Positions 1 through 13,431 of a DNA stretch of 64,000 nucleotides are shown here, piece by piece (positions within the stretch are counted from its first letter, which is position 1; each line of letters opens with the position of its first letter). A model generated the notes under the pieces. The model was not told the DNA's origin, searched no databases, and worked only from the letters and a program-made list of their open reading frames with translations. Location: assembly GCA_028015205.1 (NCBI GenBank), contig CM051516.1:50348230-50412229 (forward strand), given 5' to 3'. The position numbers were made by a program, and so were the translations under genes. Origin of the DNA: Mytilisepta virgata (lineage: Eukaryota > Mollusca > Bivalvia > Mytilida > Mytilidae).

Positions 1-149
1 TTTAATAAAAGGTTGCCCACTAAAAATAAACTACAAGGCCGTTATCTTACTACATATATGTAAAGCAGATAGAAAATACGAAAGTAATTCAAATTTTATC
101 TTATGCCTGTGGGGAATAGTATTCTACTTTATTTCAGTCGTTCATCAAA

Positions 150-1277
150 TAGATTAATGTACTGGTAGGCTCGGGTACATAAAGGCGACTTGGGCAATAG
201 ATTACTGTGCTGGTAGGCTCGGGTACATAAAGGCGACTTGGGCAATAGATTACTGTACTGGTAGGTCCAGGCATATAAAGGCGATTTAGTCAATACATTA
301 CTGTACTGATTTGCCCAGGCACACAAAGGCGATTTGGTCAATAGATTATTGTACTGGTAGGCTCAGGTACATAAAGGCGATTTTTTCAATAGATTATGGT
401 ACTAGTAGGCTCATGTACACAATATCGACTTGGGCAATAAATTACTGTACTGGTAGGCTCGGGTACATAAAGGCGACTTGGGCAATTATTGTACTGGTAG
501 GCTCGGGTACATAAAGGAGACATGGGCAATATATTACTTACTTGTAGGCTCGGGTACACAAAGTCGACTTTGGCAATACATTACTTTACTGGTAGGCTCG
601 GGTATATAAAGACGATTTGGTCAATTGATTACTGTACTGGTAGGGCCAGGCATATAAAGGCGATTTGGTCAATAGATTACTGTACTGGTAGGCCCGGGCA
701 CATAAAGGCGATTTGGTCAATAGATTACTATACTGGTAGGCTCAGGTACATAAAGGCGATTTTGTCAATAGATTACTGTACTAGTAGGCTCATGTACATA
801 ATATCGACTTGGGCAATAGATTATTGTACTGGTAGGCTCGGGTACATAAATGAGACATGGGAAATTTATTACTGTACTTGTAGGCTCGGGTACACAAAGT
901 CGACTTTGGCAATACGTTACTTTACTGGTAGACTCAGGCATCAAAAGGCGATTTGGTCAATAGATTACTGTACTGGTAGGCCCAGACACATAAAGGCGAT
1001 TTGGTCAATAGATTACTGTACTGGTAGGCTCATGTACAGAACATTGACTTGGGCAATATATTACTGTACTAGTGGGCTCAGGTACACAAAGTCGACTTGG
1101 GCAATAAATTACTGTACTGGTGGGCTCGGGTACATAAAAGCGACTTGAGTAATACTACTGTACTGGTAGGCTCAGGTACATAAATGCGACTTATATATTA
1201 GTGAACTGGTATACTCAGGTACATAAAGGCGATTTGGTCAATAGATTACTGTACCGGTAGCCTTAGGTAAATAAAGG
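150..1277. repeat. 48-bp minisatellite, about 23 units
   Basis: Units of 48 bp recur with the core ACTGGTAGGCTCGGGTACAT, for example starting at 161, 209 and 257. They then run with point variation and a few shortened units to about 1277. Because 48 is divisible by 3, long frames stay open on both strands: a 16-residue repeat on plus (522-1148, 208 codons) and another on minus (129-341). No signal peptide, splice context or flanking coding sequence supports translation, so I call it a minisatellite rather than a gene. Confidence 0.93.
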
Positions 1278-1953
1278 TATCATCAAATAAGGAGTATGTT
1301 TTGTTCTCGGAATTTTTCTGGCTTAATTGCTTCTTTTCAGTCGCTGTTTTTTTTGCAATTGAATGTGACCAACCTGATGAAGCATTATAGGTAATCACAT
1401 GGCATTTTCCATATGGTAATATTTCAGTTAACCCCTTTAAGTCAAACACTTATCCATAATACTATTTAAAATTTGTTAATCTTTTATCTATGAAACACGG
1501 CTTACAACAGAGTACTGTTAATAGTTTATGTATAGTATATATTAGCACGAAGGATAATAACACCCTGTTACTTAAGTATGCATAAACTTTATCGCATGAT
1601 GTATCATTCCCAGGGTCGACAGGTTATACGTTGTCTTGTTACATCATATATTTTAACATTAGACTGTTGATTATAGATCTGGTATCATCCTGAGACTCCC
1701 ATATCAGACCGAGGGCTTTAGTTATAATTCATGGAAATACAATGTAGTAGTAACTACGATATAATTTTTAATGGCTATATTTATTGTGGATTAATCATGT
1801 TGAAAGATTCCAGTATTTGTGCAAAAATCCGTGAAAGGGCAGATAACGACATTTTTTCAATTTCTATAAAATTAAACATATGTATGTTTTTGTAGAATCG
1901 GAATGATATGTACCAACATCACTATCTTACACAGATTCCGATATCGAGGATTT
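1278..1953. other. Region beyond the 3' end of the dioxygenase gene
   Basis: There is no recognisable coding sequence. The part next to 1953 is probably dioxygenase 3' UTR. At about 1678-1725 there is a fragment with CCCATATCAGACCGAGGGC, related to motifs near 53440-53480 and 57780-57840, so it is probably an interspersed repeat remnant. Confidence 0.5.
1780..1785 (-). terminator. Candidate poly(A) signal AATAAA of the dioxygenase gene
   Basis: AATAAA on the minus strand, about 170 bases past the stop codon at 1954. Position and motif suit the 3' end of the dioxygenase transcript, but the motif is frequent by chance in AT-rich DNA. Confidence 0.4.
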
Positions 1954-2142
1954 TTAAGAATTATCTTTAAAATTCTTGTTGAAATTCCTCATTAAATAGT
2001 CATAACATTTGACTGGTGGATATTTTTCCGAGCCATCCAGACATTTTATCATAATGTCGGAATCAGGAGCAATAAAAGCTGCTATAGACTGACGTTCAAG
2101 ATGTTTTCCTTCTTCTCCTGATGGCATAATCACGCGATGTTT
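1954..2142 (-). CDS. Dioxygenase coding exon 8, with stop
   Basis: It starts KHRV (third iron ligand H), continues with ERQSIAAFIAPD (2-oxoglutarate-binding R and S), and ends at TAA 1956-1954 after 62 residues. The acceptor is CTTTTCAG. Confidence 0.95.
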   Translation of the reverse strand, partial: KHRVIMPSGEEGKHLERQSIAAFIAPDSDIMIKCLDGSEKYPPVKCYDYLMRNFNKNFKDNS

Positions 2143-5100
2143 CTGAAAAGGAAAAATAATACAATTTAATTTTTAAATAGTTAGGACTTGATAGTTGTCG
2201 CAATATATATAGCTAAAAGCATTCAGGTTATAAATCCAAAATATTTGTATGAATATTTTCCTAATGAGAGAACCGGAAGATTTACCATGGCAACAAGCCT
2301 GTCTGCTGTCCATCTTTCCATTAAGTCCCCAATATTGACCAACACTGTTCCTGGGATGGGCGTTGCTGCAATGTAACCACTGTTACGAGTTTTGACCTAA
2401 ATTGAAAAATTGAATATTTTTTTATTTAACTCTCCTTGTCAATAAAGAAAAAAAAACATGTTGCACAGTTAAAATTGATTTTGAATAATAATTTACAATT
2501 TTAAAATCTTGTAGTCCGCCATGTCGTATATCAAGTATATGAATTCAGCAAATTGGAATTGATGGCGAATCTTAAATAAGTCAACTGTTCTACATCATTT
2601 GATTATAAGAATTGTATATTAAAACACTCAGTATAAAAGATTAGTAATCTCTCTTTAAATTTAACCAAGACCCAAAGGTAGTCAGTGTTCTGTGTGCACT
2701 TCTTTTATGTTTCATAAGGTGGTGTGTTCGTGGGTATATAATTAATAATTTAATAATTTAAACTTATTTTAAAGGTGATAATGTAAATATGATTCTGTTA
2801 AAGAAAATGTGTTTCATGTTTTCATGTTTCCTGTTTTGCTGCGCCATTTTCAATGTACAATTCAAAACTTTGAAAATCTGAAAACGGATGTGAAGCTGTA
2901 AAAGAAATGTGTTAATCCTTGATATACTTATTTCTTATATATTTATCAGCCCATATATAAGCAAAAATCTGTCATGATTCGATTTGTGTATAACACTCTG
3001 TACTATAGTTAATGTTATAACAGTTGTTATATAGTAGCTTTTGCCGTGTATTATGCAATGGGATATTTTCTTCTTGACTCACACCCAAATGTTTTCACCT
3101 TCATAAACAAACTTACTTCTAATCCACCTACAGCATCTTGGAATAGGAAAGTCAAAGACGCATAATCAGAATGTTCACCACATCCTATTTGCCCCTCTTT
3201 CTGATCTGGTAATATAATAGAAACGTTTACCAAAATACATATACTAGTACGCAATTGCTTCAGTTGTGTTTGATACTAGCATGAAATAGAAATTTAAAAT
3301 TTTCTCATTGTAAACTTTTAGAAAATAGGGCCTAGAGGGTGTCTTCCACACACATAGCTATGTCAATAAATGTTTCATTTTTTTCTTTTTTTAAATTTTT
3401 TCGGAGGGATTGGGGGTCATTTTTCTACTTGAATGTGTACTACAAAATTTGGGTTAATATTTCTTCTTTTCACATTTTCGGCGTTGGACGTTGATAAAAC
3501 AGATGACCTAATCAGTCGGCTTTATCAGGTAGTTACGGTCAACTTAATTGCATGAAATAATATTTTGTACAGATTCAAAGGCAAACCCATGCGACTTTGG
3601 ATGGCGATCATTAATAGAAACGTCGATCTTTATTTATCATATTTATACATGCTTATCTTTCCTTAAAAATAAAAAATACGCTTCACCATTTCTAACTATA
3701 TTTACCTTTATTTGAAGAAATTGCTGGGTAAAAAAGTGTCCTTAGTTGTGTCATATTCCCAGTCTGTCCTATAAGTTTGTGACTGTTTCTGAGAACATTT
3801 CTGTCCTGTCAGATAATAGAAAGTATTATATCAAAACAGGGAATTTAATCCGGTTTCATTTTCAATATAGACCACGATACTTTAATAAGGCATTAGAGCT
3901 GTGATGTAATCTTCAACAAAACATCCAATGAAATTTAGCGCGGGGACCTCAATATATATAGTTACATTATCAGAAAGCTCTAGAAACTGCAGGATAAATA
4001 TCAACGGCTTTTAAAGACTTCAATTGTGATTGTCCGAAATTCGACCTTTTTCTTGTGAATTTTATGTAAAAATCAGAAACAATCTTTTCCTCATAGTAGC
4101 TCTACATACGTATAAAAATTACAAAACTTTAGGATACACTTTCAAATACTTCTTCGATATCAGTTTGCTCGCAAAAAATCAACCATAGGGACCAAACAAA
4201 TATAAACACAAGACAAACATATAAAATGGTTCATGACGATAACAATTATAGAAATAATTAATACAAATGTATATATTGCGATGTGGTTTTACACATAAAG
4301 TATAGGAATAGATAGAGATAAATATGACCACATTTAAAGGTAAAAATATATAAAATATATACCAAGGTATAATAAAACAATAAAAAAGAAAAGACAATTA
4401 AAAAGAGGACCCAAATTTTCGGTCCAAATAGCCTTTTTTTGAGGGAAGATAGTAAAATTATAGCAATTATACAAAGAGTATAGCAATAAAAAGTTATATG
4501 TAACAGATATAATGACTGATCGTTTGACCAATGTTGACCTCAATTTTGCAGAAATTCCGCAAAAAGAGTATTTCTAGGAGAAGAATTTTTCGAGAAATTT
4601 AGTATGAAATGAGTTTATTTTAGATTACAGTATTTGCAGGTTTTCTCTTTCCAAGGTATAATCTCATATCTTCAAAGTTCAATATCAAAGTTATGGTCAC
4701 TGAGCCTAAATTTTGTAATCAATTTCCGAATTTTAAAAGATGTAAGTTTTGATACAGTTGCGACCAGTCATAACCTCTTGAGCAAGTTAACTTGCAGAGC
4801 AGTTCTGCTTTAAATTAACTTAGAGCAGTCAGGAAGAAGTAAAGCCAAGAAATACCAAAGGTATATTCGAAGGAGGGAAAAATAGAAACAACCGACAAAC
4901 TCCGAAGAACAACGAAGACAAGACCAAAACAATACAAACACTACAATTAAAAACTAAAACCATATGAACAACATGGACCCCACAAAAAAACCGGGGGTAG
5001 GCTCAGGTCCCTTTAAGAGTAAGCAGTATATGCTTCCTGCAGGACACCCGCCATGCTGCCCATGTCAAATCTGGTATGAGGATGGACATCAATGGAACAG

Positions 5101-8100
5101 GTCCATTATCATTTGGGAGGCGTTTTTTTTCATACTTGTCAACCAAGTCATAAGACGTCCATAAAACTTTAATAAGGATAACTCCAACTTAGGAGCAACA
5201 TACCCCTGTCTGAGCAACTTTTTCTGTAAGGAGCCGGGCTCCGTCCAGGAAGTCAATGTATATGTAACAACCTCTAAAATAATGTATGAGTTGTGAAATA
5301 TACACTCCATACACCAAGGCATTTGGAATGTTGCCGCTCAAAAAATAGGAAGTTGACGATTGGAAAGTCAAAGTCATCCCGTTTGTCGTAAAGTTTTGTA
5401 TTTATCCTTCCTCTGGTGTTTATTTCGACAGTTTCGTCCTCTGCATATTTTTTGATAGATTTAGAGTGGTTTTTAACAAAGTATGATTTATCTCTACCAA
5501 TGACAAGGCATGTGTATCTACTGTTGCCATTTTTGTTTTGAAAGCATCGATGGAGTAGATCTTTCAACTTCTCCTTCAGTTGTGAATGAGGAATGGTGGT
5601 ATAGAGGATAGAGAAATCAAATGTTTTATGCTGTTACAGACTGAAATGGACCGAGATCGTACAATATCCTTTAAGTCTTTGGAGTTCTTTAATATCCACA
5701 TTTGATTGATACCACTTCTTCAATAGCTTGTCTTACCATGAATTTAGAGGTTGATTTTGACATCTGTTAAAATAGAAGTTAGAAGTTGAGACAATGGTTT
5801 CGTGCAACACTTGGCAGCTTTCTTGGCTATAAAGCTTTGTTTGTATGGACACTTGTGTGAATTGGATATCCAGTACAAGCTAGGAAGATCACAATCATCT
5901 TCTTTGATGGAAATACCAAATGACGATAATTAAGACCGATTTTTGATTGTCGATTATTTCTTCCTTTGAAAGTGTAGTAGCTTTATCGGTTGGATTGCCA
6001 ACTGAACTACCAATCCCTAGTTCAGTAATCAAGCATTGAATATAGTAGATTTCGCATACAAGAATTATGTTATTATGGGCCTTATCTGCAGGAACAACAA
6101 CATATTTGTCATGTATGGCGGACAATTTCTTGGCAGCATCAGGGTTGCTGAGGACTGATGTTACTTTTTTACTCATAGACCTTCTGAGTTTATCAATTCG
6201 GACTTGAATCAACGATCTCACAGCTTTAATACACTCTAAAAGCGTGTCTAGTGGCTCATGTTCACGTTTGATCCATTTTCTGGCATAGTCCTCCACAGCA
6301 TCCATCAGTAGTTTGAAATTATATTTCAAATTTATGGATCGTGGTTCGCGATACTTGGGACCTTTTGCAAGGACATCACGAAGAATAGCTCTGGTCAAGA
6401 ACTATTCTGGCCAGGAAGTAGAACAGCTCTGGTCAAGAATTAGAGTAGTCCTGGTGCACGACTGCTTTATATAACAGCTCTGGTCAACACCATCACAGGT
6501 TATAGCCTAGATCATGATAGGTTAGAGCTGGTCTTGACCATGACAGCTTAGATCAATCAGGATCGGTCAGGATGTAGCATCCATCTTCATGGAGTAACAT
6601 TGCTTATTTTAAGAGGATTTATTGGTTCAGAGTTAATTCTACAATAATAGAGAATTGATATCAAGTTTCGCAAGACGATATAACAGATGAATACAATATT
6701 AACGTAGGATAATACAAGATATGTACAATCATTAAATTTCGTATTTTTAGATTTATATAGATACCGCATGTTTCAAATCCATATTTTGTGAGATTGCACG
6801 GTGATCTACTTTAAGAAACATATGATTTCCAATTAATTGTGTGAATATATGCTATTATTTTCTACAGGACCATACATGTATGCTGCTGATCCAAAAAAAC
6901 AAATCTAACTGTGATATATATACCAGTGTAAAAAAAATATATTCCCAATGCCTTTAGTTTTATCTGCTACTGATTGGAACAAAAGTGTTTTAAAGGCTTT
7001 ATCAATTCTAAGGTTCTATTTATTGCTTCTACCAGACCAGACCAGACAAAAACTATCACAAAATACTTTCCATTTGAATCTCTTGTTCTTTCTGGCGTCA
7101 CAGATTAACTGTTCAATTGCAAATCTCTATGAGGAGTAACTGCCTTGTATGTTTGGGTTTTTTTTGCAGTGTTGTGTGTGTTTTTTCCTGGCTGGCTTGT
7201 AAGTTTTCACACACTCAGCTGTCAAAGAAAAAAAAAACAGACAACCTTACTGGAGTTGGTACAAAGTTGACCTGAAGAGAAAGTTCATCTTCAAAATTAT
7301 TAAAGTGAAATGTAATAAAACAATTACTTAGTATATCACTTCACTGTCGTGCAATATCATGTTTTATAGACCACTTAGATCAATAATGCCCGCCGTAAGC
7401 CTTGGGCAATATTGATATTAAGTTGTCCATAAAGCATGATAATACAATTATGGATGTATCATAATTATATATTACTGTGTGAAGAAAATTATAAAGTTCT
7501 TGAATATATTTGGGCCAGCTCATATAGTAAAAAATTTAAAAAAATGGTGAGGACCTGGGCAGATCACAATAAATCATACAATATGTTTTCAACAGTTAAA
7601 ATTACAAAACGAATACTCTTATATTACTTTCAGATTTAAACCAATACACATAATATCAAACACACGATATGCAAGTTCCTTGCAGGTTAAGAGAAACTCT
7701 TTCTGTATCTCTTCATAATTTAGTGGATAAGTTGGCCAGACCTAAAGTAAAAGTTAGAAACAATGGCTTGTTACAATTCAATCTTTGGTACTGGTTCCGT
7801 GTTGAATGATTTAGTGGTTTGTGTGGTTATTGACACCGATCATATAAAGGATACTGCACATGGCGCTGACATCCTAAATCTGTCGAGGTCAACGGCAGAA
7901 ACAGTATTTAGGGGGTCTTTATCGGATAATTGGCTCATACACATCTGTTTACTCTATTTACTTTTTTGGGACAAAAAAAGGGGGGAGGGGGCCTTAATAG
8001 AAGTTTACAATTTAGTACGATTTCTCCTTTTGTTATTTTTGGTGTATGCTTATATTGAGTTTTTGCCACATGTCCATTTATCCCACATCCCTTGTATTTC

Positions 8101-11100
8101 TGTACGTTTGGTCTCGTTTCAGGGTTGATGTCAAAAATTGACATTTAAATCCTTCGTGTATCTGTTTATTTCTGTCAGTTTCCTCCTATACATTTGTAAG
8201 ATTTAAACCTTTTGACTCCTGTTTAAGCTATTATAATAGTTTTTTGTTGTAAGTTGTGAAGATGTGATAAAAGCTTACATCACATTCAAAAGTAATGTTG
8301 TACGCCTCTTTGTAATCAAAGGGTCTCTCTTGATTAACTCTACATTAAAAGAGAGAAAGACTGTTAATGTCTTCAATGACAGCTTGAAATGGTTAGTGAA
8401 AGGTGAATAAAGGTAAATCTGAAGTAAACAACATAAAGGTAAATCTGAAGTAAACAACATAAAGGTAAATCTAAAGTAAACAACATAAAGGTAAATCTAA
8501 AGTAAACAACATAAAGGTAAATCTAAAGTAAACAACATTATAGCTTTGTTATTTATATTACTTTACATTATCTTATCTGACAGCTTGAAATGCTTAGTGA
8601 AAAATCTGAAGTAAGTAAAGTCAAGAAATACCTAAGGGATATTCGAAGGAGAGAAAAATCATAACAACTGACAAACTGCGGAGAACAACGAAGACACGAT
8701 AACAACATAAAGGTAAATCTGAAGTAAACAACATAAAGGTAAATCTAAAGTAAACAACAATATAGCTTTGTTATTTATATTACTTTACATTATCTTATCC
8801 ACATATAGATATACAAATGAAAAAACTTCAAAGAAACTGCAATGTTGTTGTTGTTCCTTGACTTTAACCATTTTGAGTATTAAGGGCGCCGTGGTGAAGT
8901 GGTTAGTGAAGCTACGAAGCTAAAGGCTCCTGGTTCGATTCCCGTTTTGGATCAATAATACGACACCATTTGCGAGAATGGTCTCCATAAAAGATGTTAG
9001 TCCCTCGGAAAAATTCTTCGCTGAGAAATAGTTCATTTACGGAAATAGCAAAAATAAATCACGACTTGAAAATATCATCCACTCGAAAGATTAAAACTTA
9101 TCTAAACTCAAATACTGAACTTTTGTCAGTTTTTGGGAACTTTATACTTTTTTGCGAAATTGGGGTCCATGTTGGTCAAAGGTGTAGTCATAATATCTGT
9201 TGTAACTTTTTATTGCTATAAAATTGTAATATTCTCTATGCATTATTTTTGTTAATTGTCATGTACCCATTTTATATGTTTGAATTTTCTTGACCCCTAC
9301 GGATGATTTTTTTGCAAATGAACTGATCAATATATTCTTCTTCGGAAATCTACTTGTGACTATGCCATATATACAATAGGTACATGTCAAAATACACGTT
9401 ATATTTCATATTGCGGATTTCTGGTATATTGGTCTAGGGCTCTGGATGTAGTGTCTCAACGGTTTGAGTTCGAGACTCACCATGGTAAACTAAAATTCAA
9501 CAGCATTAAAATCTCATATTAACAGTTTTGGGCTTCATTATCAGGCATATAAATATAACATGTAATTTTGTTTTATTTACATATTTTTTTTGTATTTATT
9601 CCAACTCAGTTACCTACTTACTGTTCCCTCTCTAAGCCAATGTAGCCGAAAGTAGCACCATCTGGTTTTGTACACTTGATCTTCTCTTCAAGAGATAGAC
9701 TGAAGAATTCTTTAGCGAGATTCATCAGTTCCTGTATCTTAAGAGTAGAAACGCATAAAGTAAAAACTGATATTGTATATAATTCAGTGCTATATATCCC
9801 AACTATATGAACTACAGGTTTTGGTTTTTATACACGCACTTTCGAAGAATATTTAATTGTCTCCACCCGTCTTTCCTTTCGTTACACTTTCTTGTGAAAT
9901 TAACAACTCTCTCATTTTTATCGCACCTTCGACGAAAGTAGCTGAATTGGAGACAAGGCGTTATTTCCTTCGGAGGCGTTAACAATTTGTGTAAAACTTG
10001 GTATTTCAGAAGCTTCAAGACCAATACGTATCAAATTTAATTTATAGGCTCCTCGTGGTCTGAACTGTACGCTTGACATATATCATTTTCATAGTTCAGT
10101 GATTTGTTAAATTTGTATATGGAATATTCTACGTTAAAGTTTGGTGATAAGGTCCGTTTCTCAATAATTATACTAAGTAAAGTCAAGAAATACCAAAGGG
10201 ATATTCGAAGGAGAGAAAAATCGTAACAACTGACAAACTCCGGAGGCACTACAATTAAAAACTAAAAACATATGAAGAACATGGACCCCACCAAAAAACC
10301 GGGGGTAGACTCAGGTGCTCCGGAAGAGTATAATAATCAGTCATGGTCTAAGATGTGAGATTGGACAATTCCACCCGAGGGTTCACACTTTCCAGTCAGA
10401 AACGAGGCTTGCCGAGTTTCTAACGATAGAAAATTTGAACCCGAGGGTGGAATTGTCCAGTCTCACATTTTTTACCATGACTGATTATTTTTCTCACATT
10501 TCTCGGCCGAATATTAAAAGAAATAAACATGGCCGCCATGACACGAAAATGCGCTCTATTAAACTAGGCAATCTATCGCAATATAAATTACATATTTGAA
10601 AAGATTTTATGCGTTTTGGTTTTGTACCAGAGGTACAAAACTTTAAAAAGATATCTTTTAGGTTGCGCTTCAGGGGTTTTCAAATTGAAGCGATGTTAAT
10701 TTCGACGTTGTCGTACCATTTGTGCAAAGTTGTGACGTTCTAGCATTGTGACGTGACGTTTTTTGCATTGTTACGTCGGTGTAGGTCATGTGATTGGAAA
10801 TGCATGAATCTCACACTGGGGTCTCACACGGAATATAACTGCCCCAAACACATAGAAATGTGAGAATAAGCACGCTCTGCTTCCTGCAGGACACCCGCCA
10901 TGCTGTCCATGTAAAATCCAATATGAGGAAAGGATAATATCAATGGAACAGGTGCATTTTCATTTTGGAAACGGTTTTTTCATACCTGTCAACCAAGTCA
11001 TGATGACGCCCATAAAACTTTAATAAGGATGACTTCAGCTTAGGAGCAACGTACCTCTGTCTGAGCAACTTTTCTGTCAGAAGCCGGGCTCTGTCCAGGA

Positions 11101-13399
11101 AGTCAGTGTATATGTCACAAGCTCTGGAATAACGTATGAGTTGTGAAATATATACTCCATACGCCGGCGCTTCTGGAATATTGCCGCTCAAAAATGGGAA
11201 GTTAATTGGTCAATTATATGTAGTCTGCATGTTCCTCCTGATGTACATGGAAACGTGACATAATTATGTCAACTGACCTTGACCTCATTTTCATGGCATA
11301 ATCTATGGCAGCAACATGTATGTTGGCAATTTTAACCTGAGTTCGTATCATTATTTGGAAAAAAAATATAACCGGCTTCAGCGAAAGGTAAAATTCAAAC
11401 AAAATAATGTTATCCATGTTGAATTCTAATGCAAGCATATAGCTGCCATGAATTATTTCGATTCTAATATCATGTGAATATGGCAAAAACGGTAATTAGG
11501 TAAACGAAGTGGTACTGTAAGGTGACAGCCATTTTGATTTTTTAACGTCTTAATAAAAGAAACCAAAGCACGGTAGAAAAGTAAGCAAAATAAATTGGAA
11601 GCAATGAAACTTTCTTTGAATCGTAGGAAGTCAAAGTAATTGTAATATTCCTCTATCTGACAGTTCCTCTGGGAAGTTTCAAAAGAATGGCGTTGTTATG
11701 TTGACTATTACTTCAGGCATGTGCTCAGTACCCATAATAAATCGAAAAATTTTAACATATCTTTATTTGCAAAGCGAAAGCAGCACGCCATATCAGAATA
11801 TTAATTTAAGCTTGGAACTGAAACGCCTACTCCATTCTTATGCCCCCACTTTCGAAAAACCCCAAGAATGATGTCGTCGTCTATCGATCCGTCCGTCACA
11901 CTTTCTTGTGATATCAACTCATTTTTCATTTTTGAGTTCAGCTACGACTGAAGTAATGATTAAGTTTCGGAGAAGGGACCTGGAATAATTTGATTTTTCG
12001 ATAAGTTTGAATCCATGATACTCATCATCATCATATGACGAATATATCACCCACAGATATGGAAAAGTGAATGGATTTAGTATAAATAAGTACGAAAACA
12101 TAACCTGAACAAGCTTTGAAACTGAAATTAGGAGTTAATAACAATAGGACAAGTGTAATGCCATTTGCGCTTGACTCTTGAGAGCGAATTTATGTGACAC
12201 GAACTGGTAACTTGTTAAAATAAACGTGAGCAAAAGAGACGCAAAACATATGCAAAATCTGAAAAATTAAGGCTTATATCCATTGAAACGCCACACAAGG
12301 CCTTAAGTTTCGATCACAGGTTTTTTTTAAAAAAACAGACACTGTAACAAACAGAGGAAATTCGGAAATAACTGTTGATAGATATTTAGCGTAAAATGAA
12401 TGTAATGAAAAGTCGAGATACCATTGCAGCAAATCTAAATCTTTCAATTTGGAATTGAATTTCCGTTGTATAAACCAAAACAAATGACTATTCATATAAC
12501 ATAGAGATAGAAGAACGAAATCTGAAACATACGTCCTTGGTGCACGTGTTTGAAAATCGCCTCGAGACATATTCAAGGACCATCTATATTCTTAAAAAAA
12601 AACCTGCTCAAAATCCTGCTTCCACAACTCTGTCTTGTGCTGGGGACAAAAGAAAGCGCAACATGGTAACTGAGAGGTAATTTTTCTCGGAAAGGAGACA
12701 TTTGAAATTTTTCGGAAAAGGGATAAAATAATGTTCGGAGAAGGATAGTTTTTTCGGAAAAAGGATGCACCGCAAAATTGACCTGCTATTATAATTTCAG
12801 CAACAAATCAGCGGAGAAACCTTACTGTATCATATTTCCTAAAAGATGTATAATCAAAAACAATAAGGGACGAGATCAAAAGTTCTATGTAGGATAAAAA
12901 ACTTAATTCAAATAGTTTTGGGGTGGGGGGAGGAGGGGTAAAAATCTCTGCATGTTTTGTTATATGGGTTCAAGTGTTGTCCAAGTCAATATACAGACCA
13001 AACATACATTGTTGAGGAAAAACAGAACCCATGATACAAAAAATCAAGAAAATGTTGTGCCTTAAGGAGATGAATTTTGCCCAGTAATCTTTATCAGATA
13101 TAATTTAAGGTTTTCGAGTTTTGACAAACTAAATTTTTCAAAGGGCAATAACTCCTATAATAACCATAAAATTGATTTGACTGAAAATGAAAATGTTGTG
13201 TCTTAAAAAGCTGAAAATTTTCTTCTTTACTTTTTATCAGATATCTTTTAAAGTCTTCGAGTAATAAAAATTTTAATTTTTCAAAATCAGTAAGTCTCAT
13301 AGTGGTCAGTTAGCAGAATAACTACTAAGCTGCGAATTTGCTAACAGCTGATGAAATGATCCCTTATAGGTGTATTTATTAAAGCTTTTCTCCGATTTT

Positions 13400-13431
<32 letters not shown>

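Larger units (their letters stand above)
10173..11205 (-). mobile_element. 5'-truncated RT retroelement fragment with nested insertion
   Basis: The tail repeat (10173-10330, resuming at 10867) and a C-terminal RT fragment (11205-10940) form one truncated copy. It is interrupted by a separate element at 10331-10866. Reading from the RT fragment outward, the order equals that at 5322-4826. Confidence 0.8.

Noticed and set aside
522..1148. 208-codon frame with 16-residue repeats
   Set aside because: Explained by a 48-bp minisatellite whose period keeps the frame open; no gene context.
1246..1449. 67-codon minus frame ending near the minisatellite
   Set aside because: No family resemblance or splice context. 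The middle part looks protein-like, but the evidence is too thin.
3051..3254. Reading the dioxygenase HxD exon as a free-standing 67-codon ORF
   Set aside because: Acceptor and donor within it give an 89-bp exon that fits its neighbours in phase; the ends of the frame are intron.
8376..8540. CRISPR-like array
   Set aside because: The 26-bp units are directly contiguous with no variable spacers, and the genome is eukaryotic.
9424..9490. tRNA-like GAGTTCGAGACTCACC with upstream GGTCTAGGGC
   Set aside because: Only a B-box-like part is convincing; no cloverleaf stems close.
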